Positions 1-9,269 are shown, numbered from the stretch's first letter. The stretch is 64,000 bases of DNA from Kribbella caucasensis (GCF_004361855.1 NZ_SNWQ01000002.1:620001-684000), one strand, 5' to 3'. The notes: generated by a model not told the origin, from the sequence alone. Numbers and translations are program-made.

Positions 1-1226
1 ACGGTTAGTTCGCGGCGGTTGTGGTGGAGTTGGCGGGCGTGGAGTACGGCGTACTCCTTGGCCAGCAGTTCGATGCCGCGGCGGGCCGAGTCGAGAGGAT
101 TGCGGCCGCCGCCTTTGAGGGTGACAATCGCGAGGGCGCCGCGGCGGAGGTGGGGGACGGCGTCGAGCATCACCCGGGCGCTCATCACCTGATCCATCCG
201 CATGTCATTGACCACGACGTCGAACCGCACCCGGTTGTCGTGGAAGAACCGGCCGGCCGTCGTCGGTACGTGGTGGATCCCGCGGTCGCCGGCGAGGCGC
301 GCGTCGAGGGCACCGGGGTCGACCGACCAGACCTCCTGCCCGTACTCCCGCAGGATCCTGGTCCACCCGCCCGGACTCGCGCCCAGGTCCAGTGCCTTTC
401 CACCGGGCGCGAGGAACCCACCGGTTGACGGGCGTTCACCGGGTCCGCCGGGCGAGAGGCGCCCGCCGGGTGAGTGGAGCGCACCGGGTGAGGACGGTCC
501 GCCAGGCGAGGGGCGCCAACCGGCGGACGGGAGCTCACCGCGAGAGGGGACCCCACCGGGTGAGGAATGTCCGCCGGGCGAGGGGACCCCACCGGGGGGC
601 GGGTCGCCGGGAGTGGGGTGTCCGGCGGGGGAGTGGGGTTCGCCCGGGGTGAGGGCTAGGTGGAAGGTTTGGATTGCTTCCTCGAGCTTGAACTCCGAGC
701 GGGAGACTCGGTCGTCCGAGCGGGCGAGGCGCATTCGGCCGCCGGGCCAGTCGGAGAGGCTGTAGTCGAGCAGGTTCACGCCGAGGATGACGGTTTTGCG
801 GGAGATGAAGCAGGACACGACGACGTCTTGACCTGACCGGGTGACCTCGACGCCGCGCTCGCCGAGTGCGTCGGCCAGCAGGTGGTAGAAGGATCCGCCG
901 GTCCCGGCGCCGTCGGTCCACGTCTGCACCGCTAGCGCGTTCGGGTGTCGTGGGAGCTCGGCCAGTACAAGGTCGGCCAGTTCGTGCGCGGGCGGGATGT
1001 CGTCCGGCGGGAAGGTCGCGATCTCCTGGGTCAGGTGCCGGACGAACATGATCCGGCCGACGTCGCATGCCTTCGCGAGTTCGACGATCGGGGGAGCGTC
1101 GGCCACGATCCGGCCGAGGTCGCCGCTGACTCGCTCGATCCCTAGGTCGCGGCCGAACTCCTCCCGCAGTTCCCGGACCGCCAGGTTGTAGCTGTCGGTC
1201 GCCACCGAGAAGAGCAAAGGAAGCAC
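1..1226 (-). CDS. FtsJ/RlmM-like SAM-dependent methyltransferase, 3' end off window
   Basis: Probable rRNA 2'-O-ribose methyltransferase. Reading leftwards from a GTG at 1226, a single open frame covers an N-terminal domain of about 200 residues, a Gly/Pro/Ser-rich insertion, and a Rossmann methyltransferase core with 'KALDLGASPGGWTRIL', a 'VDPGAL' segment and a 'VVNDMRMD' motif followed by 'AIVTLKGGG'. This set matches FtsJ-like enzymes of the RlmM type. The insertion (minus strand, 655 to 425) is about 75 residues of PGG-x-x-S hexapeptides lying directly before the SAM-binding motif. The stop codon lies outside the window. The frame was followed through the insertion and is unbroken. The start is uncertain, since no strong ribosome site is visible. 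The exact rRNA target is unknown. Confidence 0.75.
   Translation of the reverse strand, partial: MLPLLFSVATDSYNLAVRELREEFGRDLGIERVSGDLGRIVADAPPIVELAKACDVGRIMFVRHLTQEIATFPPDDIPPAHELADLVLAELPRHPNALAVQTWTDGAGTGGSFYHLLADALGERGVEVTRSGQDVVVSCFISRKTVILGVNLLDYSLSDWPGGRMRLARSDDRVSRSEFKLEEAIQTFHLALTPGEPHSPAGHPTPGDPPPGGVPSPGGHSSPGGVPSRGELPSAGWRPSPGGPSSPGALHSPGGRLSPGGPGERPSTGGFLAPGGKALDLGASPGGWTRILREYGQEVWSVDPGALDARLAGDRGIHHVPTTAGRFFHDNRVRFDVVVNDMRMDQVMSARVMLDAVPHLRRGALAIVTLKGGGRNPLDSARRGIELLAKEYAVLHARQLHHNRRELT
425..655. repeat. 18-bp degenerate tandem repeat inside the methyltransferase gene
   Basis: About twelve degenerate copies of an 18-base unit encode, on the minus strand, hexapeptides such as PGGVPS, PGGHSS, PGGPSS and PGGRLS. 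The period is a multiple of three, so the reading frame of the host gene is kept. It lies between the N-terminal domain and the SAM-binding core. Confidence 0.75.
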
Positions 1227-1410
1227 AGCACATGGTAGGGCGGGAGGCGAAATCCCCGGCGCGCGCCTCGCCCCCTCCGCGCCGCGCGCCTCGCGCCTCG
1301 CGCCCCTCCGCCCTCCGCACCTCCGCCCTCGCGCCCCTCCGCGTCTCGCGCCCGCGCGCCCTCCGGGGGGTGCGAGACCCAGGTAGCTCTCGAAAGTAAC
1401 GCGGGATACA
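1227..1410. other. Divergent intergenic region with C-rich simple sequence
   Basis: The space between the divergent methyltransferase and ChrB-like genes contains roughly 1250-1375 of low-complexity sequence built from variants of 'cctcgcgcc' and 'cctccgcc'. Promoters for both genes must lie here, but no convincing -35/-10 pair was identified. Open frames across it are repeat artefacts. Confidence 0.5.
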
Positions 1411-2028
1411 TTGGGGCATGTGACGGCTGATCGAGCTGGGCAGCGCTGGTTGGTACTGGTGATCCGGATCCCGACCGAGCCGTCGCGGCATCGGGTCGCG
1501 GTCTGGCGGGAACTGCGGAAGGCGGGCGCGCTCTCGCTCGGGCAGGGTGTGTGGGCGGTGCCGGATCTGCCGGTGTTCGCTGCTGGGATCGAGCATGCGG
1601 TGGAGTTGGCCGAGCGGGCCGAAGGGGAGGCGACGATCCTCGCGGCGGCGGGGCGGAGTGAGGCTGACTCGGCTCGGTTCGCGGCGTTGTTCGATGCCGC
1701 GCGGGAGGCGGACTGGACCGAGTTCCTGGCCGACTGCGGGAAGTTCGAGGTCGAGATCGCGAAGGAGATCCAGATCGAGAAGTTCACCCTGGCCGAGCTC
1801 GAGGAGGAGGAACAGAGCCTGGAGCGCCTGCGCCGGTGGCACCGCGACCTGACCGCCCGCGACGTCTTCGGCAGCCCCCTCGCCCCGGACGCAACAGCCC
1901 GCCTGAAGCAGTGCGCGGAGATCTGCGAGGACTACGCCGACAGAGTCTTCCAACACCTCCACGAAACCCCCGTGGGCGGGGTGGAAGTGGGTGCTACCGA
2001 AAGGGCGGAGGCGGCGGGGTGTGGGTGA
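1411..2028 (+). CDS. ChrB N-terminal domain family protein
   Basis: About 205 residues beginning 'QRWLVLVIRIPTEPSRHR', then 'AVWRELRKAGALSLGQGVWA'. This is the pattern of the N-terminal domain of chromate-resistance protein ChrB, found across actinobacteria as a stand-alone regulator-like protein. The helical middle is Glu-rich. The C-terminal chromate-sensing half of full-length ChrB (about 300 residues) is absent, so a role in chromate resistance is not established. The start is TTG 1411 or GTG 1420; neither has a clear ribosome site. The last ten residues are encoded by the first unit of a 41-bp tandem repeat, so the natural C-terminus is probably variable. The next gene, an MFS exporter in the same direction, may be its partner. 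Confidence 0.7.
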   Translation: MGHVTADRAGQRWLVLVIRIPTEPSRHRVAVWRELRKAGALSLGQGVWAVPDLPVFAAGIEHAVELAERAEGEATILAAAGRSEADSARFAALFDAAREADWTEFLADCGKFEVEIAKEIQIEKFTLAELEEEEQSLERLRRWHRDLTARDVFGSPLAPDATARLKQCAEICEDYADRVFQHLHETPVGGVEVGATERAEAAGCG

Positions 2029-2205
2029 GTGGTGCGCGCGGCGGGGCGGAGGCGGCGGGGTGTGGGTGAGAGGTGCGCGCGGCAGGGCGGAGGCGGCGGG
2101 GTGCGGGTGAGAGGTGCGCGCGGCGGGGCGGAGGCGGCGGGGGTGCGGGTGAGTGGTGCGCGCGGCGGGGCGGAGACGGCGGGGGTACGGGCGGGCGGTG
2201 TGCAG
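2003..2205. repeat. 41-bp GC-rich tandem repeat, about 4.5 copies
   Basis: Units begin with 'gggcggaggcggcgggg' at 2003, 2044, 2085, 2126 and 2168, giving periods of 41, 41, 41 and 42. Copies differ by a few substitutions and one inserted g. The array starts inside the end of the ChrB-like gene and fills most of the gap to the MFS gene. Related G-rich sequence continues to about 2310. A 41-base period does not preserve a frame, so the array is probably non-coding. Confidence 0.85.
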
Positions 2206-2314
2206 GGCGAGGCGAGTGGGGCGCGCGGGGCGGGCGCGGGTGGTGGCGGGAAGGCGGCGGGGGCGGCTGGCGAGATGGGGGCGGGGGAGCGGTGACGGCG
2301 GTGGGTGAGCGGTG

Positions 2315-3511
2315 ATGGCGGTGGGTGAGGGCCCGGCGTCGAGGTGGCGGATGGCGCCGTTGTGGGCGGCCGGATTCACTACCGCGTTCGGGGCGCACGC
2401 GGTGGCGGCGAACCTGGGCGGCTTCTCCGAGGACGCCGTGAGGTCGCTGCTCACCCTGGGCGTCTTGCTAGCGCTGTACGACGGTGCCGAGGTGGTGCTG
2501 AAACCGGTGTTCGGGGCGATTGCGGACCGGATTGGGGCTAGGCCGGTGTTGCTCGGGGGGCTGGTTGGGTTTGCGGGGGCGTCCGCGTTGTATGCGGTCG
2601 CGGACAGTCCGGGGTGGTTGTGGGCTGCTCGGCTTGGGCAGGGGGCTGCTGCGTCGGCGTTCTCGCCGTCGGCGTCGGCTCTGGTGGCACGGCTCAACCC
2701 GGCCGCGAAACACGGGCGCGCCTTTGGGAGTTACGGGTTCTACAAGAGCATCGGGTACACACTCGGCCCGTTGCTCGGTGGGGCGATCGTCTGGTTGGGC
2801 GGGCTGCGGCTGCTGTTCACCGTCATGGCGGTGCTGGCGATGGTGGTCGCCGCGTGGGCGTTGGCCGTCGTACCGGCTGTGCCGCCGCTGCCGCGGACTC
2901 GGCAGACCGTGTTCGACCTGGTCCGGCGGGTGACTGACGGGCCGTTCCTCAGGCCGACTGCTGCGCTGGCTGGGGCGACGGCCGCGCTGTCGGTTGGGGT
3001 TGGCTTCCTGCCGGTGACGGGTGCTGCGGCCGGGTTGGGACCAGTCGCCACCGGTGCGGCGGTATCTGTCCTCGCTGCGACCGCCGCCCTGGTACAGCCT
3101 CGCGCCGGGCGTGCTCTGGACGCGGGGCGGCTCTCCATTCGCACGGGGATCACGACAGGTCTACTGCTCTCCGCAGCGGGGCTAGCGGCAGCCACAATCC
3201 CCGGACTGGTCGGGGTACTCCTTGCCGCAGTACTGATCGGTGTCGGCACGGGCCTGATCACGCCGCTGGGCTTCGCTGCGCTGGCGGCCTCGACTCCGCA
3301 GGCGCGACTCGGACAGACCATGGGGACGGCAGAGCTGGGGCGCGAGCTCGGTGACGCCGGCGGGCCGTTGCTGGTCGCGGGGGTCGCCACTGTGGCGACC
3401 CTCGGGTATGGGTACGCCGCCCTCGCGATCGTTCTGGCGGTCGGGCCGGCGGTGGGGCTGATCAGGACCTCCCGACGCCTCCTCATCTCGAATCCGGACC
3501 GGAGCGGTTAG
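2315..3511 (+). CDS. MFS transporter
   Basis: About 398 residues with the hydrophobic periodicity of a 12-helix major facilitator. The 'GAIADRIGARPVLL' loop between helices 2 and 3 is the MFS signature region, and a second related half follows after the central loop near 'PRTRQTVFDLVRR'. The substrate cannot be told from sequence. It lies downstream of the ChrB-like gene across a repeat array, so co-transcription is possible. Start choice is difficult because the upstream repeat supplies several GTG/ATG codons; ATG 2315 is used, but ATG 2351 ('MAPLWAAGF') is also reasonable. The next gene begins 9 bases after the stop. Confidence 0.85.
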   Translation: MAVGEGPASRWRMAPLWAAGFTTAFGAHAVAANLGGFSEDAVRSLLTLGVLLALYDGAEVVLKPVFGAIADRIGARPVLLGGLVGFAGASALYAVADSPGWLWAARLGQGAAASAFSPSASALVARLNPAAKHGRAFGSYGFYKSIGYTLGPLLGGAIVWLGGLRLLFTVMAVLAMVVAAWALAVVPAVPPLPRTRQTVFDLVRRVTDGPFLRPTAALAGATAALSVGVGFLPVTGAAAGLGPVATGAAVSVLAATAALVQPRAGRALDAGRLSIRTGITTGLLLSAAGLAAATIPGLVGVLLAAVLIGVGTGLITPLGFAALAASTPQARLGQTMGTAELGRELGDAGGPLLVAGVATVATLGYGYAALAIVLAVGPAVGLIRTSRRLLISNPDRSG

Positions 3512-3520
3512 CCTTCGGGC

Positions 3521-5284
3521 GTGGGTGAGCTGACGGTCGAGGTACTGCGGAGCTGGGCTCGTACGGCGCTGGCGGAGCTGGGGCGCGCGCGGGTCGAGAT
3601 CGACGAGCTGAACGTGTACCCGGTGCCTGACGGGGACACCGGGACGAACCTCTACCTGACCTGGGAGGCCGCCTGCGACGCCTTGCCTGAGGGGGAGCTG
3701 ACGTTCGCCGAGGCGGTGCAGGCGTTCGGACGCGGTGCATTGCTCGGTGCGCGGGGGAACTCGGGGGTGATCACGTCCCAGCTGGTTCGTGCGTGCGGCC
3801 TGCGGTTGGCGGAGAACCTGCCGCGGTACCAGGAGGTCGAGCCGAAGTCCGTGCTGGCCGATCCGCGGATGAGTGAGGCGGTGGCCTTTGCTGACGCGCT
3901 CGTGTACGCCGCGGATGCCGCGTACGGCGCGGTCGCGCAGCCGGTGGAAGGCACGATGCTGACGGTCGCCCGGGCGGCGGCGAATGCGGCACTGGCGGCG
4001 GCGAATGAGGGGAAGACCCTTGCCGAGGTGTGCCTGGCGGCGGTCGCGTGTGCGCGGCAGGCGTTGATGCGTACGACGGATCAGCTGGAGGTACTGCGGC
4101 GGGCGGGAGTGGTCGACGCGGGCGGTGCCGGGCTGGTGGTGATCTTGGGCGCGATGGAGTCGGTGCTGTCGGGTCGGGCTCCCGGCGAGTCGACCGGAGT
4201 GCCGCCCCGTCAAGCCGTTCAAGCAGGCACGCCGACAGCGGACGGTTCCGGGGACGCGGGCAGCGCCGGAGACGCGGCGGGGGCCGGACGTACGGCGGGA
4301 CCGGGGGAAGCCGGCGTCGGCGGCGCGGCGGGTCCGGGGGAAGCGGGGAGCCCCGGCGGTACGGCGTACGAGCTGGGGCCTGAGGGGCCGGCGTACGAGG
4401 TCATGTATTTGCTGGATGCGGCCGATGAGGCGATCGGGGAGTTCCGGCGGAAGCTGGACGGGCTGGGCGACTCGGTCGTCGTGGTCGGTGGCGACGGGCT
4501 GTGGAACGTGCATGTGCACACCGACGAGGTCGGGCAGGCGATCGAGGAGGGCATCGGGATCGGCCGCCCGTACCGGATCCGGGTGACGCATTTCGCCGAT
4601 CTCGCCCCGCACGAACCCGTGCCGAGCCGGGCCGTGATCGCGGTCGCGGCGGGCGACGGACTGGCCGGCCTGTTCAGCGAGGCGGGCGCGATCGTCATCC
4701 CCGGCGGCCCCGGGCGGCGATGTTCGACCGGCGAGATCCTGAAGGCGATCGAGCGGTCCAAGGCCCTCGAGATCGTGCTGCTGCCGAACGACAAGGACTC
4801 GATCGCAGTCGCCGAGGCAGCGGCCACGGCGGCCCGGCAGGACGGCGTACGGGTGGCTGTGATCCCCACCAGGGCGCAGGTTCAAGGGCTAGCCGCGATC
4901 GCCGTGCACGATCCCGAGCAGAGCTTCGACGACGTCGTCGTACACGTGTCGGCGGCGGCAGGGCAGACTCGGCACGGCGCGGTCACGATCGCGGTGAAGG
5001 ACGCCTGGACGATGGCCGGAACCTGCCGGGTGGGCGACGCGTTGGGGGTCGTGGACGGCGACTTCGCGTTGATCACCGACGACCTGACGGCGGCCGCGAT
5101 CGGCGTCACCGACCGGCTGCTCGGCGGTGGCGGCGAGCTGATGACGATCGTGACCGGCCAGGGCGCCGACCCGGCGCTGGTCGACGGGGTGGTGCGGCAC
5201 GTCCGCCGGCTTCGCAAAGATGTCGACGTGATGGTGTACGACGGTGGGCAGGAAAGGTACCCGTTGCTGATCGGGGTGGAATGA
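3521..5284 (+). CDS. DAK2/DhaL-domain protein, FakA-like
   Basis: 587 residues from GTG 3521. The N-terminal DhaL domain carries the nucleotide/Mg-binding 'VPDGDTGTN' (about residues 35-43) and 'LGARGNSGVI'. A C-terminal DegV-like/FakA-type domain follows from about residue 290. In Firmicutes, FakA uses this architecture to phosphorylate fatty acids held by FakB; actinobacterial members sit beside recG and are mostly uncharacterised. A Gly/Ala/Pro-rich low-complexity linker (about residues 225-285) separates the domains. The stop overlaps the recG start (ATGA), indicating translational coupling. The fatty-acid kinase function is inference. Confidence 0.85.
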   Translation: MGELTVEVLRSWARTALAELGRARVEIDELNVYPVPDGDTGTNLYLTWEAACDALPEGELTFAEAVQAFGRGALLGARGNSGVITSQLVRACGLRLAENLPRYQEVEPKSVLADPRMSEAVAFADALVYAADAAYGAVAQPVEGTMLTVARAAANAALAAANEGKTLAEVCLAAVACARQALMRTTDQLEVLRRAGVVDAGGAGLVVILGAMESVLSGRAPGESTGVPPRQAVQAGTPTADGSGDAGSAGDAAGAGRTAGPGEAGVGGAAGPGEAGSPGGTAYELGPEGPAYEVMYLLDAADEAIGEFRRKLDGLGDSVVVVGGDGLWNVHVHTDEVGQAIEEGIGIGRPYRIRVTHFADLAPHEPVPSRAVIAVAAGDGLAGLFSEAGAIVIPGGPGRRCSTGEILKAIERSKALEIVLLPNDKDSIAVAEAAATAARQDGVRVAVIPTRAQVQGLAAIAVHDPEQSFDDVVVHVSAAAGQTRHGAVTIAVKDAWTMAGTCRVGDALGVVDGDFALITDDLTAAAIGVTDRLLGGGGELMTIVTGQGADPALVDGVVRHVRRLRKDVDVMVYDGGQERYPLLIGVE

Positions 5285-7530
5285 AGACTGACATCGACCG
5301 GTTGCTGCGCGACTTCCTCGGCGCCCGGACGGCCAAGACGTTCGCCGAGGTGCTCGGCATCGAGACCGTCGGCGAGCTGTTGCGGCACTACCCGCGGCGG
5401 TACCTGAAGAAGGGCGAGCTGACCCCGTTCGACGAGCTCGAGGTCGGCGACCAGGCCACCGTCAGCGGGCGGGTGAAGAAGGTCACCGTGCGCGATCTCG
5501 ACAAGAAGATGGAGATCAAGCTCGACGACGTGCAGAAGTACCGGCGGCGCAAGACGCTGACCAAGGTGATCGTCACCGACGGCCGCAACGACCTGGAGCT
5601 GGCGTTCTTCAACCAGCCCTGGCTGGCGACCAAGCTGCTGCCCGGGACGGCCGCGCTGTTCTGGGGCGAGGTGACGAAGTTCCGCGACATCCTGCAGCTG
5701 AAGACCCCGGGCACCGAGATCCTCGACGAGGACGACCTGACCGAGGCCGAGATCGAGCGCCGGGCCAAGCCGTTCCGGCCGCTCTACCCGGCCAGCGCGA
5801 AGCTGCCGACCGCGACGATCGAGCGCAGCCTGAAGATCGTGCTGGACAACCTCGAAGAGCTGGACGACCCGATCCCCGAGCTGATCCTGCGCAAGGAGAA
5901 GTTGCTCGGCCTCGGCGAGGCGCTGCGCCGGATCCATCTGCCGGAGACCGAGCAGGACTGGCTGGCGGCGCAGAAGCGGTTCCGGTTCGAGGAAGCCCTG
6001 GTGATGCAGACGATCCTGGCCCAGCGCCGGGCCGTCACCGACGCGCTGAACGCGGTGCCCCGCAAGCGGACCTCGGGTGGTCTGCTGGACGACTTCGATA
6101 CCCGGCTGCCGTTCGAGCTGACCGCCGGGCAGACCGAGGTCTGCGAGGAGATCTTCGCCGATCTGGCCCGCGAGCACCCGATGCACCGGCTGCTGCAGGG
6201 TGAGGTCGGCTCCGGCAAGACCGTGGTGGCACTGCGCGCGATGCTGTCGGTGGTCGACGCCGGCGGCCAGGCGGTGCTGCTCGCCCCGACCGAGGTGCTC
6301 GCCACCCAGCACCACAAGACGCTGACGAAGATGCTCGGCGACCTGGCCGAACAAGGCATGCTGGGCGGCGCCGACCGGGCGACCCGGGTGGGTCTGCTGA
6401 CCGGATCACTGGGCGCGGCGGCGCGTCGTACGGCGATGCTGGACGCCGCGAGTGGAGCCGCGGGGATCATGGTCGGTACGCACGCGTTGCTCGAGGACAA
6501 GGTGCAGTTCGCGGACCTGGGGCTGGTGGTCGTCGACGAGCAGCACCGGTTCGGCGTCGAGCAGCGGGCCGCGCTGAGCCAGAAGTCGGGTGACAACACC
6601 CCGCACGTGCTCGTGATGACGGCGACGCCGATCCCGCGGACGGTCGCGATGACGGTGTTCGGCGACCTCGCGGTGTCGACGCTGACCGAGTTGCCGGCCG
6701 GCCGGTCGCCGATCAGTTCGTCGGTGGTCCCGGCCGCCGAGAAGCCGGCCTGGCTGGAGCGCGCCTGGCAGCGGATCCGCGAGGAGGTGGCCAAGGGACA
6801 CCAGGTGTACGTCGTCTGCCCGCGGATCGGCGACGAGGTGAAGAACGCGGCGGACGAGGAGGCCGAGTTCGCCCAGATGGAGGAGGACAACGGCGGCAAG
6901 CCCGGCCGGAAGGAGCTGCGGCCGCCGCTGTCGGTGGTGTTCATGGCGGAGAAGCTCGCCGAGATCCTGGCCGGGCTGCGGATGGAGGTCCTGCATGGGC
7001 GGCTGCCGGCCGACGTCAAGGATTCGGTGATGACGCGGTTCGCGGCGGGCGAGATCGACGTCCTGATCGCGACCACCGTGATCGAGGTCGGCGTCGATGT
7101 GCCGAACGCGTCGACCATGGTGGTGATGGACGCGGACCGGTTCGGCATCTCCCAGTTGCATCAGTTGCGTGGCCGGGTCGGCCGGGGCAAGGTTCCCGGA
7201 CTCTGCCTACTGGTGACCGACAGTTGGCCAGTCTCGAAGTCCCGCCAGCGCCTCGACGCCGTCGCCGGCACGACGGACGGGTTCGAGCTGTCCCGGATCG
7301 ACCTGGAAAGCCGCCGCGAGGGTGACGTGCTCGGTGTCGCCCAGTCCGGCCGCCGGTCCAGCCTCAAACTGCTCAGCGTGCTCCGCGACGAGGACATCAT
7401 CTACACCGCCCGCCACGTGGCGACCTCGATCGTCTCGGTGGACTCGGAGCTGACCGGCTATCCCGTACTCCGCTCCGTCGTCCGCAGCGCGTTGGAGACC
7501 GAGAGCACCGAATACCTGGAGAAGACGTGA
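5281..7530 (+). CDS. recG: ATP-dependent DNA helicase RecG
   Basis: 749 residues from ATG 5281, chosen because it overlaps the preceding stop and gives the normal RecG N-terminus. An N-terminal wedge/OB domain is followed by helicase motifs: Walker A 'GEVGSGKT' at about 307-314, DExH 'DEQH' at about 419-422, 'TATPIPRT' at about 447, and C-terminal 'QLRGRVGRG'. RecG remodels stalled replication forks and branch-migrates Holliday junctions. Length and motif set are typical. The stop overlaps the GTG of rsmD, so the genes are probably co-translated. Confidence 0.97.
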   Translation: MKTDIDRLLRDFLGARTAKTFAEVLGIETVGELLRHYPRRYLKKGELTPFDELEVGDQATVSGRVKKVTVRDLDKKMEIKLDDVQKYRRRKTLTKVIVTDGRNDLELAFFNQPWLATKLLPGTAALFWGEVTKFRDILQLKTPGTEILDEDDLTEAEIERRAKPFRPLYPASAKLPTATIERSLKIVLDNLEELDDPIPELILRKEKLLGLGEALRRIHLPETEQDWLAAQKRFRFEEALVMQTILAQRRAVTDALNAVPRKRTSGGLLDDFDTRLPFELTAGQTEVCEEIFADLAREHPMHRLLQGEVGSGKTVVALRAMLSVVDAGGQAVLLAPTEVLATQHHKTLTKMLGDLAEQGMLGGADRATRVGLLTGSLGAAARRTAMLDAASGAAGIMVGTHALLEDKVQFADLGLVVVDEQHRFGVEQRAALSQKSGDNTPHVLVMTATPIPRTVAMTVFGDLAVSTLTELPAGRSPISSSVVPAAEKPAWLERAWQRIREEVAKGHQVYVVCPRIGDEVKNAADEEAEFAQMEEDNGGKPGRKELRPPLSVVFMAEKLAEILAGLRMEVLHGRLPADVKDSVMTRFAAGEIDVLIATTVIEVGVDVPNASTMVVMDADRFGISQLHQLRGRVGRGKVPGLCLLVTDSWPVSKSRQRLDAVAGTTDGFELSRIDLESRREGDVLGVAQSGRRSSLKLLSVLRDEDIIYTARHVATSIVSVDSELTGYPVLRSVVRSALETESTEYLEKT

Positions 7531-8090
7531 CCCGGATCGTCGGCGGAGCGGCGGGCGGCCGGCGGATCGTCGTACCGCCCGGAAGTGGGACCAGGCCGAC
7601 CGCGGACCGGGTCCGGGAGGCGTTGTTCTCGTCCCTGGAGTCGGAGTTCGGCAGCTTCCACGGGTTGTCTGTCCTGGACCTGTACGCCGGATCCGGGGCG
7701 ATCGGGTTGGAGGCGTTGTCCCGGGGTGCGACGCGGACCGTGCTGGTGGAGGCGGATCGGCGGGCGGCCGAGGTGATCGCGGCGAACATCCGATCGGTGG
7801 GGCTGCCCGGAGCCACGCTGCTCACCCGGCCGGCCGAGAAGGTTGCCCAGGGCGACAATTCGGGTGCGGTGTTCGACCTGGTGTTCGCCGACCCGCCGTA
7901 CAAGCTGGAAACCGTTGAACTGCAGGAGGTTCTGCTCGCGTTGGCCGAGCACGGCTGGCTCGCGGACGACGCGGTGATCGTGGTCGAGCGCGGCAAACGG
8001 GAGCCGTGGGAGTGGCCGTCCGGGTTCGCCGCGCTACGGGATCGCAAGTACGGCGAGGCCCGGCTTTGGTACGGTCACCGCCATGAGTAA
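7527..8090 (+). CDS. rsmD: 16S rRNA (guanine(966)-N(2))-methyltransferase RsmD
   Basis: 187 residues from GTG 7527, overlapping the recG stop. The SAM-binding motif 'VLDLYAGSGAIGLEALSRGA' and the catalytic 'FADPPY' identify the RsmD family, which methylates G966 of 16S rRNA during 30S assembly. The N-terminal 'IVGGAAGGRRIVVP' is also characteristic. It overlaps coaD by 8 bases, an arrangement common in actinobacteria. Confidence 0.95.
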   Translation: MTRIVGGAAGGRRIVVPPGSGTRPTADRVREALFSSLESEFGSFHGLSVLDLYAGSGAIGLEALSRGATRTVLVEADRRAAEVIAANIRSVGLPGATLLTRPAEKVAQGDNSGAVFDLVFADPPYKLETVELQEVLLALAEHGWLADDAVIVVERGKREPWEWPSGFAALRDRKYGEARLWYGHRHE

Positions 8091-8553
8091 GGCGGTCTTC
8101 CCGGGCACTTTCGACCCACCCACCAACGGGCATCTGGATGTGATCGCCCGGGCGTCGGTTGCCTTTACCGAGGTGGTCGTCGCGGCCGGGGTGAACGCAT
8201 CGAAGCAGCGACTGTTCAGTGTCGAGGAACGGATCGAGATGCTGACCGAGATCGCCAAGCCGTTCGGCAACGTCACGGTCGGCACGTTCGACGGCCTGCT
8301 GGTGGACTACTGCCGCTCGATCGACGCGGCCGTGATCGTGAAGGGTCTGCGGGCCGGCGGCGACTACGACTACGAGCTGCAGATGGCCCAGATGAACCGC
8401 AAGCTGACCGGTGTCGACACCGTCTTCCTGCCGACCGCGCCGGACAACGCCTACGTCTCCTCGTCGCTGGTCAAGGAGATTGCGAGACTCGGCGGTCCGG
8501 TTGACGCTTTCCTGCCCCCGGCCGTTCACTCGCGGTTACTCGCGAAACTCTAG
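8083..8553 (+). CDS. coaD: Phosphopantetheine adenylyltransferase
   Basis: 156 residues from ATG 8083. 'AVFPGTFDPPTNGHLDVI' contains the nucleotidyltransferase T/HxGH motif, and 'YVSSSLVKEIARLGG' the second nucleotide-binding motif. CoaD transfers AMP from ATP to 4'-phosphopantetheine, the penultimate step of coenzyme A synthesis. Length is normal. It overlaps the rsmD end. A 108-base gap to the next gene probably carries a promoter for the yceD-rpmF-rnc-mutM group. Confidence 0.96.
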   Translation: MSKAVFPGTFDPPTNGHLDVIARASVAFTEVVVAAGVNASKQRLFSVEERIEMLTEIAKPFGNVTVGTFDGLLVDYCRSIDAAVIVKGLRAGGDYDYELQMAQMNRKLTGVDTVFLPTAPDNAYVSSSLVKEIARLGGPVDAFLPPAVHSRLLAKL

Positions 8554-8661
8554 ACTGCCCCCGAATTGGGCCGAACGGCGCTGAGTTGGTAGTCTTGTCA
8601 ACCGGTCTCGACGAGACTGAGATTCTGCCTGCCCACGCCTGAAAGGGATGTTCTGAGCGTC

Positions 8662-9204
8662 TTGGACCCGCGGTCCCCACTCGTGATCGACACGCACGAG
8701 TTGACCCGCCGCGCAGGGTCCCAGCGCGAAGTCTCCTTCACGGCACCGGCACCGGCCGATCTCGGGATCGACGTGATCGGCGTCCCCGAAGGCGACCCCA
8801 TCCAGTTCGATCTACGGCTGGAGTCGGTTGTCGAGGGGGTACTCGTCACCGGGACGGCTGCAGGCCGGCTGACCGGGGAGTGCGCGCGGTGCCTGGTCGA
8901 TATCGAGGACGAGTTCCTCGCTGACGTCCAGGAGCTGTACGTCTACCCGGAAAGCGAAGCCGAACCTGACGAGGCCAGCCGGATGGAGGGCGATCTGATC
9001 GACCTCGAGCCGGTGCTGAGGGACCAGGTGGTGCTTGCGCTGCCCTTCCAGCCCTTGTGTACGGACGACTGTCCGGGACTGTGCCCCGACTGTGGGGTGC
9101 GCCTGGCGGACGAGCCCGGCCACAAGCACGAGGACGGCGCCGACCCGCGGTGGTCCGCGCTCAGCGGTCTGCTCCAGACCGACGAACGCCCGCAAGACAA
9201 CTAG
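8662..9204 (+). CDS. YceD/DUF177 family protein
   Basis: About 180 residues directly upstream of rpmF, the conserved location of the DUF177/YceD family, linked in plants and E. coli to 23S rRNA accumulation. It shows the central '[18 protein letters not shown]' segment and a C-terminal Cys cluster in '[13 protein letters not shown]' that probably binds zinc. TTG 8662 is used as start; a 'gaaaggg' element lies about 14-20 bases upstream. The alternative CTG 8653 cannot be excluded. Molecular function is not firmly known. Confidence 0.88.
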   Translation: MDPRSPLVIDTHELTRRAGSQREVSFTAPAPADLGIDVIGVPEGDPIQFDLRLESVVEGVLVTGTAAGRLTGECARCLVDIEDEFLADVQELYVYPESEAEPDEASRMEGDLIDLEPVLRDQVVLALPFQPLCTDDCPGLCPDCGVRLADEPGHKHEDGADPRWSALSGLLQTDERPQDN

Positions 9205-9269
9205 ATACTGATCAAGCCAGCCAGCCGGCCGGGTCTCGCAACCCCCGGCCGAACCGAGGAGTCATAACC

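Noticed and set aside
535..2697. A 720-residue open frame on the minus strand
   Set aside because: It crosses three real genes and two repeat arrays in the wrong frame; composition is Pro/Arg/His-rich repeat translation.
4501..5280. N-terminal extension of RecG by 260 residues
   Set aside because: This part is an Arg/Gly-rich shadow of the DAK2-domain gene; RecG begins naturally at ATG 5281.
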